DNA from: HGM04593 sp045654645
GTDB lineage: Bacteria > Bacteroidota > Bacteroidia > Bacteroidales > Bacteroidaceae
Length of the DNA stretch: 64,000 nt
Direction: 5' to 3'
Assembly: GCA_045654645.1 (NCBI GenBank)
Contig: JAZONR010000063.1
Span: 62,001-126,000 of the forward strand
Shown: one piece after another, positions 42,055 through 51,420 of the stretch
Layout of the letters: each line of letters begins with the position of its first letter
Position numbering within the stretch: the stretch's first letter is position 1
The notes under the pieces: model-generated
Told to the model about the DNA's origin: nothing
Database searches by the model: none
The model's input: the letters and a program-made list of their open reading frames with translations, nothing else
Program-made: the position numbers and the translations under genes

Positions 42055-44520
42055 TCATTCAAAGAGGTCGTCGAAGCCCTCTTGTTTCTCCTCTTCGTTA
42101 TTGGAGCTGTCAATAGGGCGGTTATAGACGGGTGTATAATCCTCTTCTTCTTCCACTTCATCCTCGATGGGCAGCTCGCCTTCATTCAGTGGTGCCTCGC
42201 CTTCGCCAACAGGAGCCTCCTCATCGACCAACGGAGCATAGAACTTGCTGCGGCAAGGATCGAAGCCGGCGGGGATATCAAACAGCTCGGTCTCGTTATA
42301 GGGCAAAGTCCTGTCGCCATATACCTTCTTCATATATATGCCGAAGATGGGCAATGCCATTGCTGCGCCCTGTCCTTCGCTCATTTTATCGAAGTGGATG
42401 TTACGCTCCTCGCCACCAACCCAGCAGCCGGTAACAAGTGAAGGTGTGTATCCCATAAACCAACCGTCGGACATATTTTGTGTTGTTCCTGTCTTGCCGC
42501 ACATATCGGCCTTGATGCCATAGGTTGCTCTGACGCGGCGGCCGGTGCCTTCGTTGATGACACCGCGCATCATATCAATCATCTTATATGAGCTCTCGCG
42601 GCTGATAACCTCGTTTCTATGGGCCGAGAATGTGGCAATGACATTGCCGGCATTGTCCTCGATGCGTGTTACAAGCAGTGGGGCAACGCGCATACCCTTG
42701 CCCACAAAGGCTGTGTAGGCGCTCACCATCTCGGACACCGAGGCATCGCAGGTTCCAAGGCACAACGACGGTGTTGCTGCAATGTCGCGGCTTGTGAGAC
42801 CGAAATTGTGTATGAGTTTCTTCAACGAATAGGGGCTCAACTGGTTCATAAGATAGGCCGATATCCAGTTGTTGGACTTTGCCAATCCCCAGGAGAGTGT
42901 TACCATTTCGCCATATCTCTCCTTGCCCGAATTGCGCGGTTTCCACACACGGCCAAGGTCATCGAGCAGTGTCTGCTCAACATTGCGTGTCTCATCGCAG
43001 GGTGTAAAGCCTCGTTCCATTGCAAGTGAATAGAGGAAGGGCTTAATGGTTGAGCCCACCTGACGGCGGCCGCTGCTGACCATATCGTATTTGAAGAAGT
43101 GGTAGTTGGTGCCACCAACATAGGCCTTGACCTCGCCCGAGATTGGGTCCATTGACATTGCGCCGGTGCGCAGGAAATATTTATAGTACTTGATTGAGTC
43201 GAGCGGGGTCATCACCGTGTCTTTCATACCATTATAGGTGAACACTGTCATCCTTTGCTTGGTGTTGAAAGCCTGTTTAATCTCCTCTTCGCTGTGGCCG
43301 TTCTTTTTCATTATGCGATAGCGGTCGGTGTCGCGCATATTGCGAGACATTATCTTCTCTATCTCGGAGGGCTTGAGGTCTTCACTGAATGGACCTGTTT
43401 TTTTACCCTTCTTGGCTTTGAAGAAATCAACCTGCAGCTTGCCGGCAACGTGCTCAAGAACAGCCTCCTCGAGGTAGGTCTGCATACGGGAATCTATGGT
43501 AGTGTGAATTTTGAGACCGTCGGTGTAGATGCTGTACTTCTCGCCATTGGCCTTGAAATTCCTGTTGCACCAGCCGAAGAGCGAGTCGGTTGCCCAACGA
43601 AGTGAGTCGTCATAGAACTGCTGCATCTGCCAACCGCGATAGTTTGACCTGACGGGCTTCTTGGCTGTCATATAGAGGCGCAGATATTCGCGGAAATAGG
43701 TTGCAATGCCTTCGTTGTGATTGGCCGGATGATAATTGACACCCAGTGGCAGTGCAGAGAGCGAGTCGCGCTCTGCGGCTGTTATGTAGCCGGCTTTTTC
43801 CATTTGCGAGAGCACCACATTGCGACGGCCAAGAGTGAGTTCGGGCCTGCGCAATGGGTTGTAGAGTGAAGAGTTCTTGCACATACCAACGAGCATTGCT
43901 CCCTCCTCTATCTTTAGTTTGGAGGGGTGCTTGGCAAAATAGACATTGGCTGCGCTTGCAAGGCCCACTGCATTGTAGCCAAAATCGTATTTATTGAGGT
44001 AGAGGGTTATTATCTCCTCCTTGGTATACTGTCTCTCGAGTTGAACGGCAATGACCCACTCCACCGGCTTTTGGAAATAGCGCTCTATCTTGCTGCCCGA
44101 CACCTTTGAGTGGAGCAGTTTTGCAAGCTGCTGGGTGATGGTGCTTCCGCCACCGGAATTTTCCTGACGCAGAAGAATACTCTTTACAACAACGCGCATA
44201 AGGGAGCGTGCATCGATGCCTGAATGAGAGTAGTAACGCACATCCTCGGTTGCCACAAGGGCATCGATGAGGTGTTGCGGAACCTCGTCATACTCTACAC
44301 GCAAACGGTTTTCCTTCTCGAGCGACCAGGTTCCAAGTTCCTTGCCGTCGGCCGAAAGTATCTGCGACGCATATTTGTATTGCGGGTTCTCGAGCTCGCT
44401 GGTATCGGGCACATAACCAATCCACCCTTTGGATATTGCAAAGAACAGCAATACCACAATGAGAACGCCTGCGCCAAAGAGGCACCAAAGAATAAAGAGT
44501 ATCCGTTTAAGTTTTTTCAT
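42055..44520 (-). CDS. mrcA: Penicillin-binding protein 1A (transglycosylase/transpeptidase)
   Basis: An 821-residue bifunctional class A PBP. One N-terminal membrane helix (LFILWCLFGAGVLIVVLLFF); glycosyltransferase domain with ATEDVRYYSHSGID, GGSTITQQLAKLL and RKDE-like residues; transpeptidase domain with the SxxK box GSTIKPFLYS, SNN in LAKSNNWIS, and KTGT in CGKTGTTQNMSDGW. The last about 60 residues are an acidic, Glu/Asp-rich tail of unknown role, common in this phylum. It polymerises and cross-links peptidoglycan outside the inner membrane. First gene of a possible run with kdsB, M16-like and the PEGA genes. Confidence 0.95.
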   Translation of the reverse strand: MKKLKRILFILWCLFGAGVLIVVLLFFAISKGWIGYVPDTSELENPQYKYASQILSADGKELGTWSLEKENRLRVEYDEVPQHLIDALVATEDVRYYSHSGIDARSLMRVVVKSILLRQENSGGGSTITQQLAKLLHSKVSGSKIERYFQKPVEWVIAVQLERQYTKEEIITLYLNKYDFGYNAVGLASAANVYFAKHPSKLKIEEGAMLVGMCKNSSLYNPLRRPELTLGRRNVVLSQMEKAGYITAAERDSLSALPLGVNYHPANHNEGIATYFREYLRLYMTAKKPVRSNYRGWQMQQFYDDSLRWATDSLFGWCNRNFKANGEKYSIYTDGLKIHTTIDSRMQTYLEEAVLEHVAGKLQVDFFKAKKGKKTGPFSEDLKPSEIEKIMSRNMRDTDRYRIMKKNGHSEEEIKQAFNTKQRMTVFTYNGMKDTVMTPLDSIKYYKYFLRTGAMSMDPISGEVKAYVGGTNYHFFKYDMVSSGRRQVGSTIKPFLYSLAMERGFTPCDETRNVEQTLLDDLGRVWKPRNSGKERYGEMVTLSWGLAKSNNWISAYLMNQLSPYSLKKLIHNFGLTSRDIAATPSLCLGTCDASVSEMVSAYTAFVGKGMRVAPLLVTRIEDNAGNVIATFSAHRNEVISRESSYKMIDMMRGVINEGTGRRVRATYGIKADMCGKTGTTQNMSDGWFMGYTPSLVTGCWVGGEERNIHFDKMSEGQGAAMALPIFGIYMKKVYGDRTLPYNETELFDIPAGFDPCRSKFYAPLVDEEAPVGEGEAPLNEGELPIEDEVEEEEDYTPVYNRPIDSSNNEEEKQEGFDDLFE

Positions 44521-44550
44521 AATTCTGTAGTGTTGTAATCAACATTCCCG

Positions 44551-44566
44551 CCGCAGAGAACTGCGG
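44551..44566 (-). other. Small hairpin in the mrcA leader
   Basis: Six-pair GC-rich stem with an AGAA loop, about 30 bases before the mrcA start. It may act on translation; no further evidence. Confidence 0.3.
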
Positions 44567-44576
44567 TCAAGATTTG

Positions 44577-44584
44577 CAAATTTA
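44577..44584 (-). promoter_or_regulatory. Possible -7 box of mrcA
   Basis: TAAATTTG on minus; no clear -33 TTTG at the right distance. Confidence 0.4.
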
Positions 44585-44654
44585 ATATAAATATTTCAAT
44601 ATCACGCAACCTTTGTGGCAGGTTTAGGTTTTTAAAATAAATATGCCGCCAAAT

Positions 44655-44686
44655 TTTGTTTGGAACATATTATTGAGCTATCTTTA
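44655..44686 (+). promoter_or_regulatory. Promoter of the pyrBI transcript
   Basis: TTTG (44655-44658), 20 bases, TATCTTTA (44679-44686), one base from consensus. RNA would start about 24 bases before pyrB, leaving no room for a long attenuator. Confidence 0.65.
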
Positions 44687-44716
44687 CGGGAAATTACAAA
44701 GTAACAACACCCGACA

Positions 44717-45631
44717 ATGAAGAACAAGAGTTTTGTTTCAATCAACGACCTCTCAAAAGAGAAGATACTTTCACTGTTGAAAACAGCCGAGACATTCGAA
44801 GAGAACCCAAACAGCGACATATTGGCAGGCAAGGTTGTGGGTTCACTGTTCTTTGAGCCATCGACACGCACAAGACTAAGTTTTGAAACTGCAGCAATGC
44901 GCCTTGGTGCCCGTGTCATTGGTTTCAGCGACGCAGCAACAAGCTCGGCAACAAAGGGAGAGACACTGAAGGACACGATTATGATGGTATCGAGCTATGC
45001 CGACGTGATTGCGATGCGCCACAAGCTCGAAGGTGCGGCACGCTATGCCGCCGAGGTTTCACCGGTGCCCATCATAAACGCCGGCGATGGTGCCAACCAG
45101 CATCCCTCGCAAACAATGCTCGACCTCTACTCTATCAAGAAGACACAGGGCACGCTCGAAGGACTGAACATTCACCTTGTGGGAGACTTGAAGTATGGCC
45201 GCACAGTGCACTCGCTGTTGCACGCTATGCGCCACTTTAACCCGACATTCCACTTCATATCGCCCGAGGAGCTGCATATGCCCGAGGAGTACAGGGTGTT
45301 CTGCCGCAAGAACAACATTCCTTATACCGAAACAACAGAATTCAACGAGGATGTGATTGCAAATGCCGATATCATTTATATGACTCGTGTGCAGCGAGAG
45401 CGCTTCAGCGACCTTATGGAATATGAGAAGGTGAAGGATTGCTACCGCTTGACAAACAAGATGCTTGAGGGCACAAAGGAGAATTTGAGAATTCTGCACC
45501 CGCTGCCCCGTGTGAATGAGATTGCATACGATGTTGATGACAGCCCCAAGGCATACTATTTCCAACAGGCACAGAACGGCCTCTATGTTCGCGAGGCTAT
45601 CATTTGTGATGTATTGGGTATAAACTTATAA
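44717..45631 (+). CDS. pyrB: Aspartate carbamoyltransferase catalytic subunit PyrB
   Basis: A 304-residue subunit that joins carbamoyl phosphate to aspartate, the committed step of pyrimidine synthesis. FEPSTRTRLSFE is the carbamoyl-phosphate site; NAGDGANQHPSQTMLDLYSI and IYMTRVQRERF are ATCase-specific. The regulatory subunit gene follows by 11 bases, so a holoenzyme of E. coli type is expected. No UTR large enough for attenuation lies upstream. Confidence 0.97.
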   Translation: MKNKSFVSINDLSKEKILSLLKTAETFEENPNSDILAGKVVGSLFFEPSTRTRLSFETAAMRLGARVIGFSDAATSSATKGETLKDTIMMVSSYADVIAMRHKLEGAARYAAEVSPVPIINAGDGANQHPSQTMLDLYSIKKTQGTLEGLNIHLVGDLKYGRTVHSLLHAMRHFNPTFHFISPEELHMPEEYRVFCRKNNIPYTETTEFNEDVIANADIIYMTRVQRERFSDLMEYEKVKDCYRLTNKMLEGTKENLRILHPLPRVNEIAYDVDDSPKAYYFQQAQNGLYVREAIICDVLGINL

Positions 45632-45642
45632 AGGAAGCTATT

Positions 45643-46107
45643 ATGAACGAGAACAACAAACCGGCTTTGCAGGTATCGGCGCTCTGCAACGGCACTGTGA
45701 TAGACCACATACCCGCCGACAAGCTCTTTGCAGTGGTGAGCCTGCTGAACATACCATCAATGGACAACAATGTAACCATTGGCTACAACCTCGACAGCAA
45801 GAAACTGGGCAAGAAGGGGTTGATAAAGATTGCCGATAGATTTTTCACCAACGAGGAGGTGAGCAAAATCTCTGTGGTTGCACCAAACGTGGTGCTCAAC
45901 ACCATTCGCGACTACAAGGTTACAGAGAAGCTTACATTGAGAATGCCCGAGGAGTTGCACAATATAATAAAGTGCAACAACCCCAGCTGCATAACAAACA
46001 ACGAGCCTATGGCAACACATTTTCACGTTGTAGATTATGAGCGCGGCATCCTGAAATGCCGTTATTGCGAGAAGGAGGTTAGTGTAAACAAAGTGAAACT
46101 GCTGTAA
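45643..46107 (+). CDS. pyrI: Aspartate carbamoyltransferase regulatory subunit PyrI
   Basis: A 154-residue allosteric subunit. The N-terminal domain (IDHIPADKLFAVVSLLNI) binds nucleotide effectors; the C-terminal zinc domain has CNNPSC and CRYC, the four Cys ligands. It links catalytic trimers and passes CTP/ATP regulation. Eleven bases from pyrB, and 11 from the next gene. Confidence 0.97.
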   Translation: MNENNKPALQVSALCNGTVIDHIPADKLFAVVSLLNIPSMDNNVTIGYNLDSKKLGKKGLIKIADRFFTNEEVSKISVVAPNVVLNTIRDYKVTEKLTLRMPEELHNIIKCNNPSCITNNEPMATHFHVVDYERGILKCRYCEKEVSVNKVKLL

Positions 46108-46117
46108 CCACCTTGCA

Positions 46118-46681
46118 ATGAAGATAAACTGGAAACCGGGAACAATGATTTATCCATTGCCGGCTGTGCTAATAAGCTGCGGCAATGCACCCGAGAACTA
46201 TAATATGTTCACGGTATCGTGGGTGGGCACCACCTGCACCAACCCCGCTATGTGCTACATATCGGTGCGCCCGGAGCGACACTCCTACCCCATTATTAAG
46301 GAGACAGGAGAGTTTGTCATAAACCTGACCACAGCTTCAATGGCACGTGCCACCGACTGGTGCGGGGTGCGTTCGGGCAAGGAGTATGACAAAGCAAAGG
46401 AAACGGGGCTCACATACGGTCCATCGGTAAACATTAAAGCTCCAATAATTATGGAGTCGCCATTGAGCATTGAGTGCAGGGTGAAGCAGATTATTCCGCT
46501 TGGCTCACACGATATGTTTCTTGCCGAGGTTGTGAACGTGCAGGCCGATGACCGATATCTTGACCCCATTACCGGCGAATGGAACCTTGCTGCGGCCGAC
46601 CCGCTTGTCTATACACACGGAAAATATTTCCACCTGGGCGACTTTATTGGAAAGTTTGGGTGGAGCGTTAAGAAAAAGTGA
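46118..46681 (+). CDS. Flavin reductase-like domain protein
   Basis: A 187-residue protein with the FMN-binding split-barrel of the flavin reductase family: YPLPAVLISCGNAPENYNMF, TVSWVGTTCTNPAMCYISV, ETGEFVINLTTASMARATDW and, near the end, YFHLGDFIGKFGWSVKK. Likely a FMN-binding protein or flavin reductase; physiological partner unknown. It follows pyrI by 10 bases and its TGA overlaps the ATG of the next gene (TGATG), suggesting coupled translation. Confidence 0.88.
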   Translation: MKINWKPGTMIYPLPAVLISCGNAPENYNMFTVSWVGTTCTNPAMCYISVRPERHSYPIIKETGEFVINLTTASMARATDWCGVRSGKEYDKAKETGLTYGPSVNIKAPIIMESPLSIECRVKQIIPLGSHDMFLAEVVNVQADDRYLDPITGEWNLAAADPLVYTHGKYFHLGDFIGKFGWSVKKK

Positions 46682-47385
46682 TGAAAAGACGCAACATCAT
46701 AGCCATTGTTATCCTTCTCGTTCTCCCGCTCTTTGCTATGGCACAGGAGAAGGAGAAACCTCGCGTACGTTTCAACGTGGGTATGAAAGCCGGTTTTCAG
46801 GCTGTTACATACAACGACCCGGAGTTTGAGATTGACGGTTATGAGTTCGACACCAACAACATACAGAGCAACAAGATTGGATATGCAATATCACCTTTTG
46901 CACGTATGATATTTGGAAAATTCTATCTGCAGACAGAGGCTACATTCGGCATCACAAACCACAGTTTCGACTTTCACGATGTGCAGCTGCCCGAAGATGC
47001 CATATTCAAGCCTAACAACATCATCTATAACCTGACCACTTATTGTATGCAGGTGCCCATTCTTGTGGGTTACAACTTCATTCAGCAAGATGGGTGCGGC
47101 TTGGGAGTTTTCACAGGCCCAAGAACAAAGTTTGTATTTACCTCAATGAGCGACCAGCAATTTGAACATTTTAAATATGAGGACCTTGAAGAGGTTTTGA
47201 AAGACAAGACCTATTATTGGGAGATTGGATTAGGAATAAAAATATATAGGGTTTTTCTCGACCTCACATACGACATCGGCTTGACAAAAGCTTCGAGCTA
47301 CATTGTATCAAAAAGTGCCGGAAAGACCTTTACATCGAACCGCCGCGACAATGTGCTGAGTTTCTCGGTGGGCTTCATCTTCTAA
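46681..47385 (+). CDS. Outer membrane beta-barrel (PorT-like) protein
   Basis: A 234-residue exported protein with signal peptide (IAIVILLVLPLFAMA). It has alternating beta-strand sequence (RFNVGMKAGFQAVTY; GYAISPFARMIFGKFYLQTEA) and the family-like ending FSVGFIF, the usual aromatic last residue of an outer-membrane barrel. The family is PorT/opacity-like; function unknown. It starts at the ATG overlapping the flavin reductase stop; the GTG one codon earlier is discounted. Confidence 0.75.
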   Translation: MKRRNIIAIVILLVLPLFAMAQEKEKPRVRFNVGMKAGFQAVTYNDPEFEIDGYEFDTNNIQSNKIGYAISPFARMIFGKFYLQTEATFGITNHSFDFHDVQLPEDAIFKPNNIIYNLTTYCMQVPILVGYNFIQQDGCGLGVFTGPRTKFVFTSMSDQQFEHFKYEDLEEVLKDKTYYWEIGLGIKIYRVFLDLTYDIGLTKASSYIVSKSAGKTFTSNRRDNVLSFSVGFIF

Positions 47386-47429
47386 ACACTCTAAAGCAAT
47401 GGTGCGCGACCTATAAAACTTGCCGCTAT

Positions 47430-47461
47430 TTTGCGCATCATTGCTTTTTTTTGTACCTTCG
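47430..47461 (+). promoter_or_regulatory. Promoter of trpS
   Basis: TTTG (47430-47433), 20 bases, TACCTTCG (47454-47461), one base from the -7 consensus. Confidence 0.65.
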
Positions 47462-47488
47462 CGAACGATAAAGAAAAAACGTAAATAT

Positions 47489-48580
47489 ATGAGCAAGATT
47501 ATACTTACAGGAGACCGCCCCACAGGACGTCTCCATCTGGGACACTACGTTGGCTCACTGCGTCGCCGTGTGGAGCTGCAGAACTCGGGCCAGTTTGACA
47601 AGATTTTCATTATGATTGCCGATGCACAGGCTCTCACCGACAATGCCGATAACCCCGAGAAGGTGCGTCAGAACATCATTGAGGTGGCTCTCGACTATCT
47701 CTCTGTTGGCATTGATCCCGAGCAGTGCACAATCTTCATACAGTCGCAGGTTCCCGAGCTTTGCGAGCTTGCATTCTATTATATGAACCTTGTAACGGTA
47801 TCGCGTTTGCAGCGCAACCCCACTGTGAAGACCGAGATTCAGATGCGCAACTTCGAGACCAGCATCCCCGTTGGTTTCTTCACCTATCCCATAAGCCAGG
47901 CGTCGGACATCACTGCGTTCCGCGCAACAACAGTGCCCGCCGGCGAGGACCAGCAGCCTATGATTGAGCAGGCGCGCGAAATTGCACGTCGTTTCAATGG
48001 CATATATGGCGAGACACTGGTGGAGCCCGAAATTCTATTGCCCACAAATGCTGCCTGCCTGCGCCTGCCGGGCACCGATGGCAAGGCCAAGATGAGCAAG
48101 TCGCTTGGCAACTGCATCTACCTGTCGGACAGCGCCGAGGAGCTGAAGCAGCGTGTGATGTCGATGTATACCGACCCTGACCACCTTCGCGTGCAGGACC
48201 CCGGAAAGGTTGAGGGCAACACTGTGTTCACCTACCTTGACGCCTTCTGCCGCCCCGAGCATTTCGAAAAATATTTGTCCGAATATCCCAACCTTGATGA
48301 ATTGAAGGCGCATTATATGCGCGGTGGCCTTGGCGATGTAAAGGTAAAACGTTTCCTGATTGCTATCCTTGAGGAGGAGCTTGCCCCCATACGCGCACGC
48401 CGCAAAGAGTGGGAGATGAAAATTCCTGCTGTATATGAGTTGCTGAAGAAGGGCTGCGATGATGCACGTGCAGTGGCTGCCGACACACTGGCCGATGTGC
48501 GCCGCGCGATGAAAATCAACTATTTCGAGGACCAGGAGCTCATCAATGAGCAGGCCAAGAAATTTGCCGAAGGAAAATAA
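47489..48580 (+). CDS. trpS: Tryptophan--tRNA ligase TrpS
   Basis: A 363-residue class I synthetase that charges tRNA-Trp. The HIGH-type motif is HLGHYVG and the KMSKS motif is KAKMSKSLGN; TGDRPTGRLHLGH marks the family's N-terminus. The start at 47489 (MSKIILTGD) is chosen because the upstream extension overlaps the promoter. Monocistronic, with a strong terminator. Confidence 0.97.
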   Translation: MSKIILTGDRPTGRLHLGHYVGSLRRRVELQNSGQFDKIFIMIADAQALTDNADNPEKVRQNIIEVALDYLSVGIDPEQCTIFIQSQVPELCELAFYYMNLVTVSRLQRNPTVKTEIQMRNFETSIPVGFFTYPISQASDITAFRATTVPAGEDQQPMIEQAREIARRFNGIYGETLVEPEILLPTNAACLRLPGTDGKAKMSKSLGNCIYLSDSAEELKQRVMSMYTDPDHLRVQDPGKVEGNTVFTYLDAFCRPEHFEKYLSEYPNLDELKAHYMRGGLGDVKVKRFLIAILEEELAPIRARRKEWEMKIPAVYELLKKGCDDARAVAADTLADVRRAMKINYFEDQELINEQAKKFAEGK

Positions 48581-48598
48581 GAATAGATACTGTATATT

Positions 48599-48634
48599 AA
48601 AAGAGTGCGGCCCAATGTTTGGGCCGCACTCTTT
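48599..48634 (+). terminator. Terminator of trpS
   Basis: Sixteen-pair perfect stem with a three-base loop; T run at the right. Confidence 0.9.
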
Positions 48635-48674
48635 GCTGATAGGTTAAAGAAAAGAGTTCTCAGAGAAAAACAAG

Positions 48675-48696
48675 GCTCACTACTTTTGAGGTGAGC
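48675..48696. other. Hairpin of unknown role
   Basis: GCTCAC pairs with GTGAGC around a ten-base loop, between two terminators and outside any gene. Confidence 0.35.
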
Positions 48697-48704
48697 TCAT
48701 ATAC

Positions 48705-48736
48705 AAAAAAACGACAGCCGCCGGCTGTCGTTTTTT
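48705..48736 (-). terminator. Bidirectional terminator of nagB
   Basis: Stem of nine GC-rich pairs flanked by six or more A and T, loop of three bases. On minus it follows nagB's stop. Confidence 0.85.
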
Positions 48737-48758
48737 GGTATATAGAATAAGGTAACGA

Positions 48759-49571
48759 TTACTTCTCGCTGTAGAACGGAGTCATATTCTCGCGCTCGAT
48801 ATCCTTGAAGTAGTTTACTGTACCAACCTTAAGCTCGGCTGTAGCTGCGTCATCGCAAACAATGATACCGCTCTGGTGCATCTGCAGAACGCTGATGGTC
48901 CACATCTGTGTGATGTTGCCCTCAACGGCGTGATAGAGAGCCTGGGCCTTGTTGTGGCCGTTTACAAGAATGAGAACCTCCTTGGCATCCATTACTGTGC
49001 CCACACCAACTGTAACTGCAGTCTTGGGAACCTTGTTGATGTCGTTGTCGAAGAAACGTGAGTTGGCGATGATGGTGTCGGTTGTAAGAGTCTTGATGCG
49101 TGTGCGTGAAGCGAGTGATGAACCCGGCTCGTTGAAGGCGATGTGGCCGTCGGGACCAATACCACCAAGGAAGAGGTCGATACCGCCATAAGACTTGATC
49201 TTTGCCTCGTAGCGAGCGCACTCTGCAACGAGATCCTCGGCATTGCCGTTGAGGATGTTCACATTTTCACGCTTAACATCAACGTGGCTAAAGAAGTTGT
49301 TCCACATAAATGAGTGGTAGCTCTCGGGGTGCTCCTCGGGGAGGCCTACATACTCATCCATATTGAATGTAACAACATTCTCAAAACTTACAACGCCTTT
49401 GTTGTAGAGGTTGATGAGTTCCTTGTAGGTACCAAGGGGAGTACCTCCTGTGGGAAGACCAAGAACAAAAGGTTTCTCGGCTGTGGGTTTGAAATCGTTG
49501 ATTTTCTTTGCTACATAAGATGCAGCCCAGCAAGAGAGTTGCTGATAGTTGGGTTGAATAATTAAACGCAT
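48759..49571 (-). CDS. nagB: Glucosamine-6-phosphate deaminase NagB
   Basis: A 270-residue sugar-phosphate isomerase/deaminase converting glucosamine 6-phosphate to fructose 6-phosphate and ammonia. FVLGLPTGGTPLGTYKEL is the phosphate loop; NMDEYVGLP carries the catalytic Asp; GIGPDGHIAFNEPGSSLASRT contains the catalytic His. The hexose end KVGTVNYFKDIE is as in E. coli. It follows the GH43-like lipoprotein gene by 5 bases and may be cotranscribed with it. Confidence 0.97.
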   Translation of the reverse strand: MRLIIQPNYQQLSCWAASYVAKKINDFKPTAEKPFVLGLPTGGTPLGTYKELINLYNKGVVSFENVVTFNMDEYVGLPEEHPESYHSFMWNNFFSHVDVKRENVNILNGNAEDLVAECARYEAKIKSYGGIDLFLGGIGPDGHIAFNEPGSSLASRTRIKTLTTDTIIANSRFFDNDINKVPKTAVTVGVGTVMDAKEVLILVNGHNKAQALYHAVEGNITQMWTISVLQMHQSGIIVCDDAATAELKVGTVNYFKDIERENMTPFYSEK

Positions 49572-49576
49572 AACTT

Positions 49577-50590
49577 TTAAAATTTATAGTGTCCTTTAAT
49601 CATTAGTTTTTCAAATTGCATATCAAGCTTAAAGAGCCGGGGGAAGCACTTCTCCACGCCTCCAATAACTGTGTCTTTAGCAACGGCAAGCACCATTGTG
49701 CCGTCATAGTCGGCAAAGATTGAAGCACTGCTCACACCGTCGCGCATGAGCGGCTGCGGCTCAACATTCCAAGGGCCGTTGTAGCCATAGAGTTCTGTTT
49801 CACTATAGGCAACGCCCAAGGCCTTCTTGCCATCGATATATGTGGTGAATAGTATTCCAAAGCCCTCTTCATCGGTTGCAAAGAGACAGGGAGCCTCAAT
49901 CATCGGCAAGGAGTTTCCGTCGGTACCCGAGCGCCACTCGCACTGCGATGCTGTAAACATTTCATAGGGCTCGCCCACTCTACGTCCCAAATCATCGGAG
50001 AAACGAATTATCTGCATTGCACTGCCCTCGCCCTTATCGCCTTCCCGTGCATATATCATATATGCTGCGTTCAAATAATCTATACCGAATGTGGGGTGAG
50101 CCGCAATCTCTTCCAATGCAAGAAGACTGCTCTTGGCATCAATTGTCCTATAGGGGCCTTTTATATTGTCGGCCACCAATGCCACGCAAGAACGACGCGC
50201 TGTGCCCTGCGCTTCAACCGTTGCAAGATAGTAGTACTTACCTTTGTAACGGTGTATCTCGGGCGATGTTATCAACGGTGCCTTTCCGGCCCACGATGCA
50301 CTATCCGGCAACAACACGTCATAGGGGCCCACCCAATTGTAAAGGTCTTTGCTCTGCCACAAATACCCGCCATCGGCAACCATATAATAGTGGTCATCGA
50401 GACGTTCATAGCAGATAAAGGGATTCTTCACATCCATTGTGTCAATGACCACCGTATCGAGTACACTGCCCGCCGGGGGTGCAAACTGCCAAGCCTCACA
50501 GCCCTGCTGCACACCTTCACTACCCTTTCCGCCGCCACAAGCTGCAAGCAGAAGAGCAGATAAAAAGCATATCGCAGAAACCTTTTTCAC
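49577..50590 (-). CDS. GH43-like beta-propeller lipoprotein
   Basis: A 337-residue lipoprotein (signal MKKVSAICFLSALLLAAC). Repeats such as KNPFICYERLDDHYYMVADG, APLITSPEIHRYKGKYYYLATV and SLPMIEAPCLFATDEEGFG fit the five-bladed propeller of GH43/GH32-type glycosidases, with candidate acidic residues Asp and Glu in each blade. The exact substrate is unknown, and catalytic competence is not established by eye. It precedes nagB by 5 bases, consistent with uptake or trimming of amino-sugar-containing glycans. Confidence 0.6.
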   Translation of the reverse strand: MKKVSAICFLSALLLAACGGGKGSEGVQQGCEAWQFAPPAGSVLDTVVIDTMDVKNPFICYERLDDHYYMVADGGYLWQSKDLYNWVGPYDVLLPDSASWAGKAPLITSPEIHRYKGKYYYLATVEAQGTARRSCVALVADNIKGPYRTIDAKSSLLALEEIAAHPTFGIDYLNAAYMIYAREGDKGEGSAMQIIRFSDDLGRRVGEPYEMFTASQCEWRSGTDGNSLPMIEAPCLFATDEEGFGILFTTYIDGKKALGVAYSETELYGYNGPWNVEPQPLMRDGVSSASIFADYDGTMVLAVAKDTVIGGVEKCFPRLFKLDMQFEKLMIKGHYKF

Positions 50591-50805
50591 CTACAAAACT
50601 ATTTATTGGTAAAGATAAGCATTTTTTAATCAACCAAACAAACAAAAAGCCAAAAATATGTTACTCTTTAGCCTGTCATATATTTTAGCAAGACGGGACC
50701 AGTACCCTTTAATAGCCGATTATGTTAATTTCAAGTTAAAAGTTCACTCGTTTACGGCATCAAGAACTGTGATTATTGTTTTAAGAACAGTATTTATCAA
50801 CTTGA

Positions 50806-51420
50806 ATGATTATGAAAAGAATTGCATTTTTGGGTGTTTTGTTGCTACTGTTCTGCGCTGTTTCTCTTGAGACATCGGCTCAGGATAAAAAGCTGACAAG
50901 AAAAGAGAAAGAGGCGGCGTGGAGAGCCGAGAGATTGCGCAAACGTGCAGCCGAGGAGCGCATTGAGCAGCATAACGACTCCATACTCTATTTGCAGGCG
51001 ATAGCTGCCATTAAAGAGGGTTCTTGGGCACTGGAAGCATCGAATATAACATTCGACAACGGTGTAACCAATTTTGTAACCGAGAGCACCAACTTTGTTT
51101 CGGTGGATGGGGGCACAGGAACTGTGCAGACAGCGCTGAACAACAGCAACATATACTCGCCAAACGGCCTTGGAGGAATTACACTCGAAGGGCGTGTAGA
51201 TGATGAGACATTGCAGATAGACCGCTATGGGAACATCTACTACAGTTTTTCAATTTTCGGCAGCGAAATTTCGGCCACGGTGAACGTTACACTAACAGCC
51301 GGAAGCAACCAGGCAACAGCCTTGATAGACCCCAATTTCAGCAACAGCAAGCTAACAATGAGCGGCTACATATTTCCTTATATAAACGCCGGAATAATTG
51401 AGGGGACAACAGGCTACTGA
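50806..51420 (+). CDS. DUF4251-like exported protein
   Basis: A 204-residue protein with signal peptide (FLGVLLLLFCAVSLETSAQ), a Lys/Glu/Arg-rich segment and a beta-rich domain (EASNITFDNGVTNFVTESTN; GGITLEGRVDD; YYSFSIFGSEISATVNVTL) typical of DUF4251, a Bacteroidetes family of unknown role. Start could be 50806 or 50812. The same frame stays open after the stop for another 75 codons of Pro/Gly-rich sequence, so the TGA at 51418-51420 could be a secondary interruption. Confidence 0.75.
   Translation: MIMKRIAFLGVLLLLFCAVSLETSAQDKKLTRKEKEAAWRAERLRKRAAEERIEQHNDSILYLQAIAAIKEGSWALEASNITFDNGVTNFVTESTNFVSVDGGTGTVQTALNNSNIYSPNGLGGITLEGRVDDETLQIDRYGNIYYSFSIFGSEISATVNVTLTAGSNQATALIDPNFSNSKLTMSGYIFPYINAGIIEGTTGY

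Noticed and set aside
44687..44716. Attenuator ahead of pyrB
   Set aside because: The leader predicted from the promoter is about 24 bases, too short for a leader peptide and attenuator.
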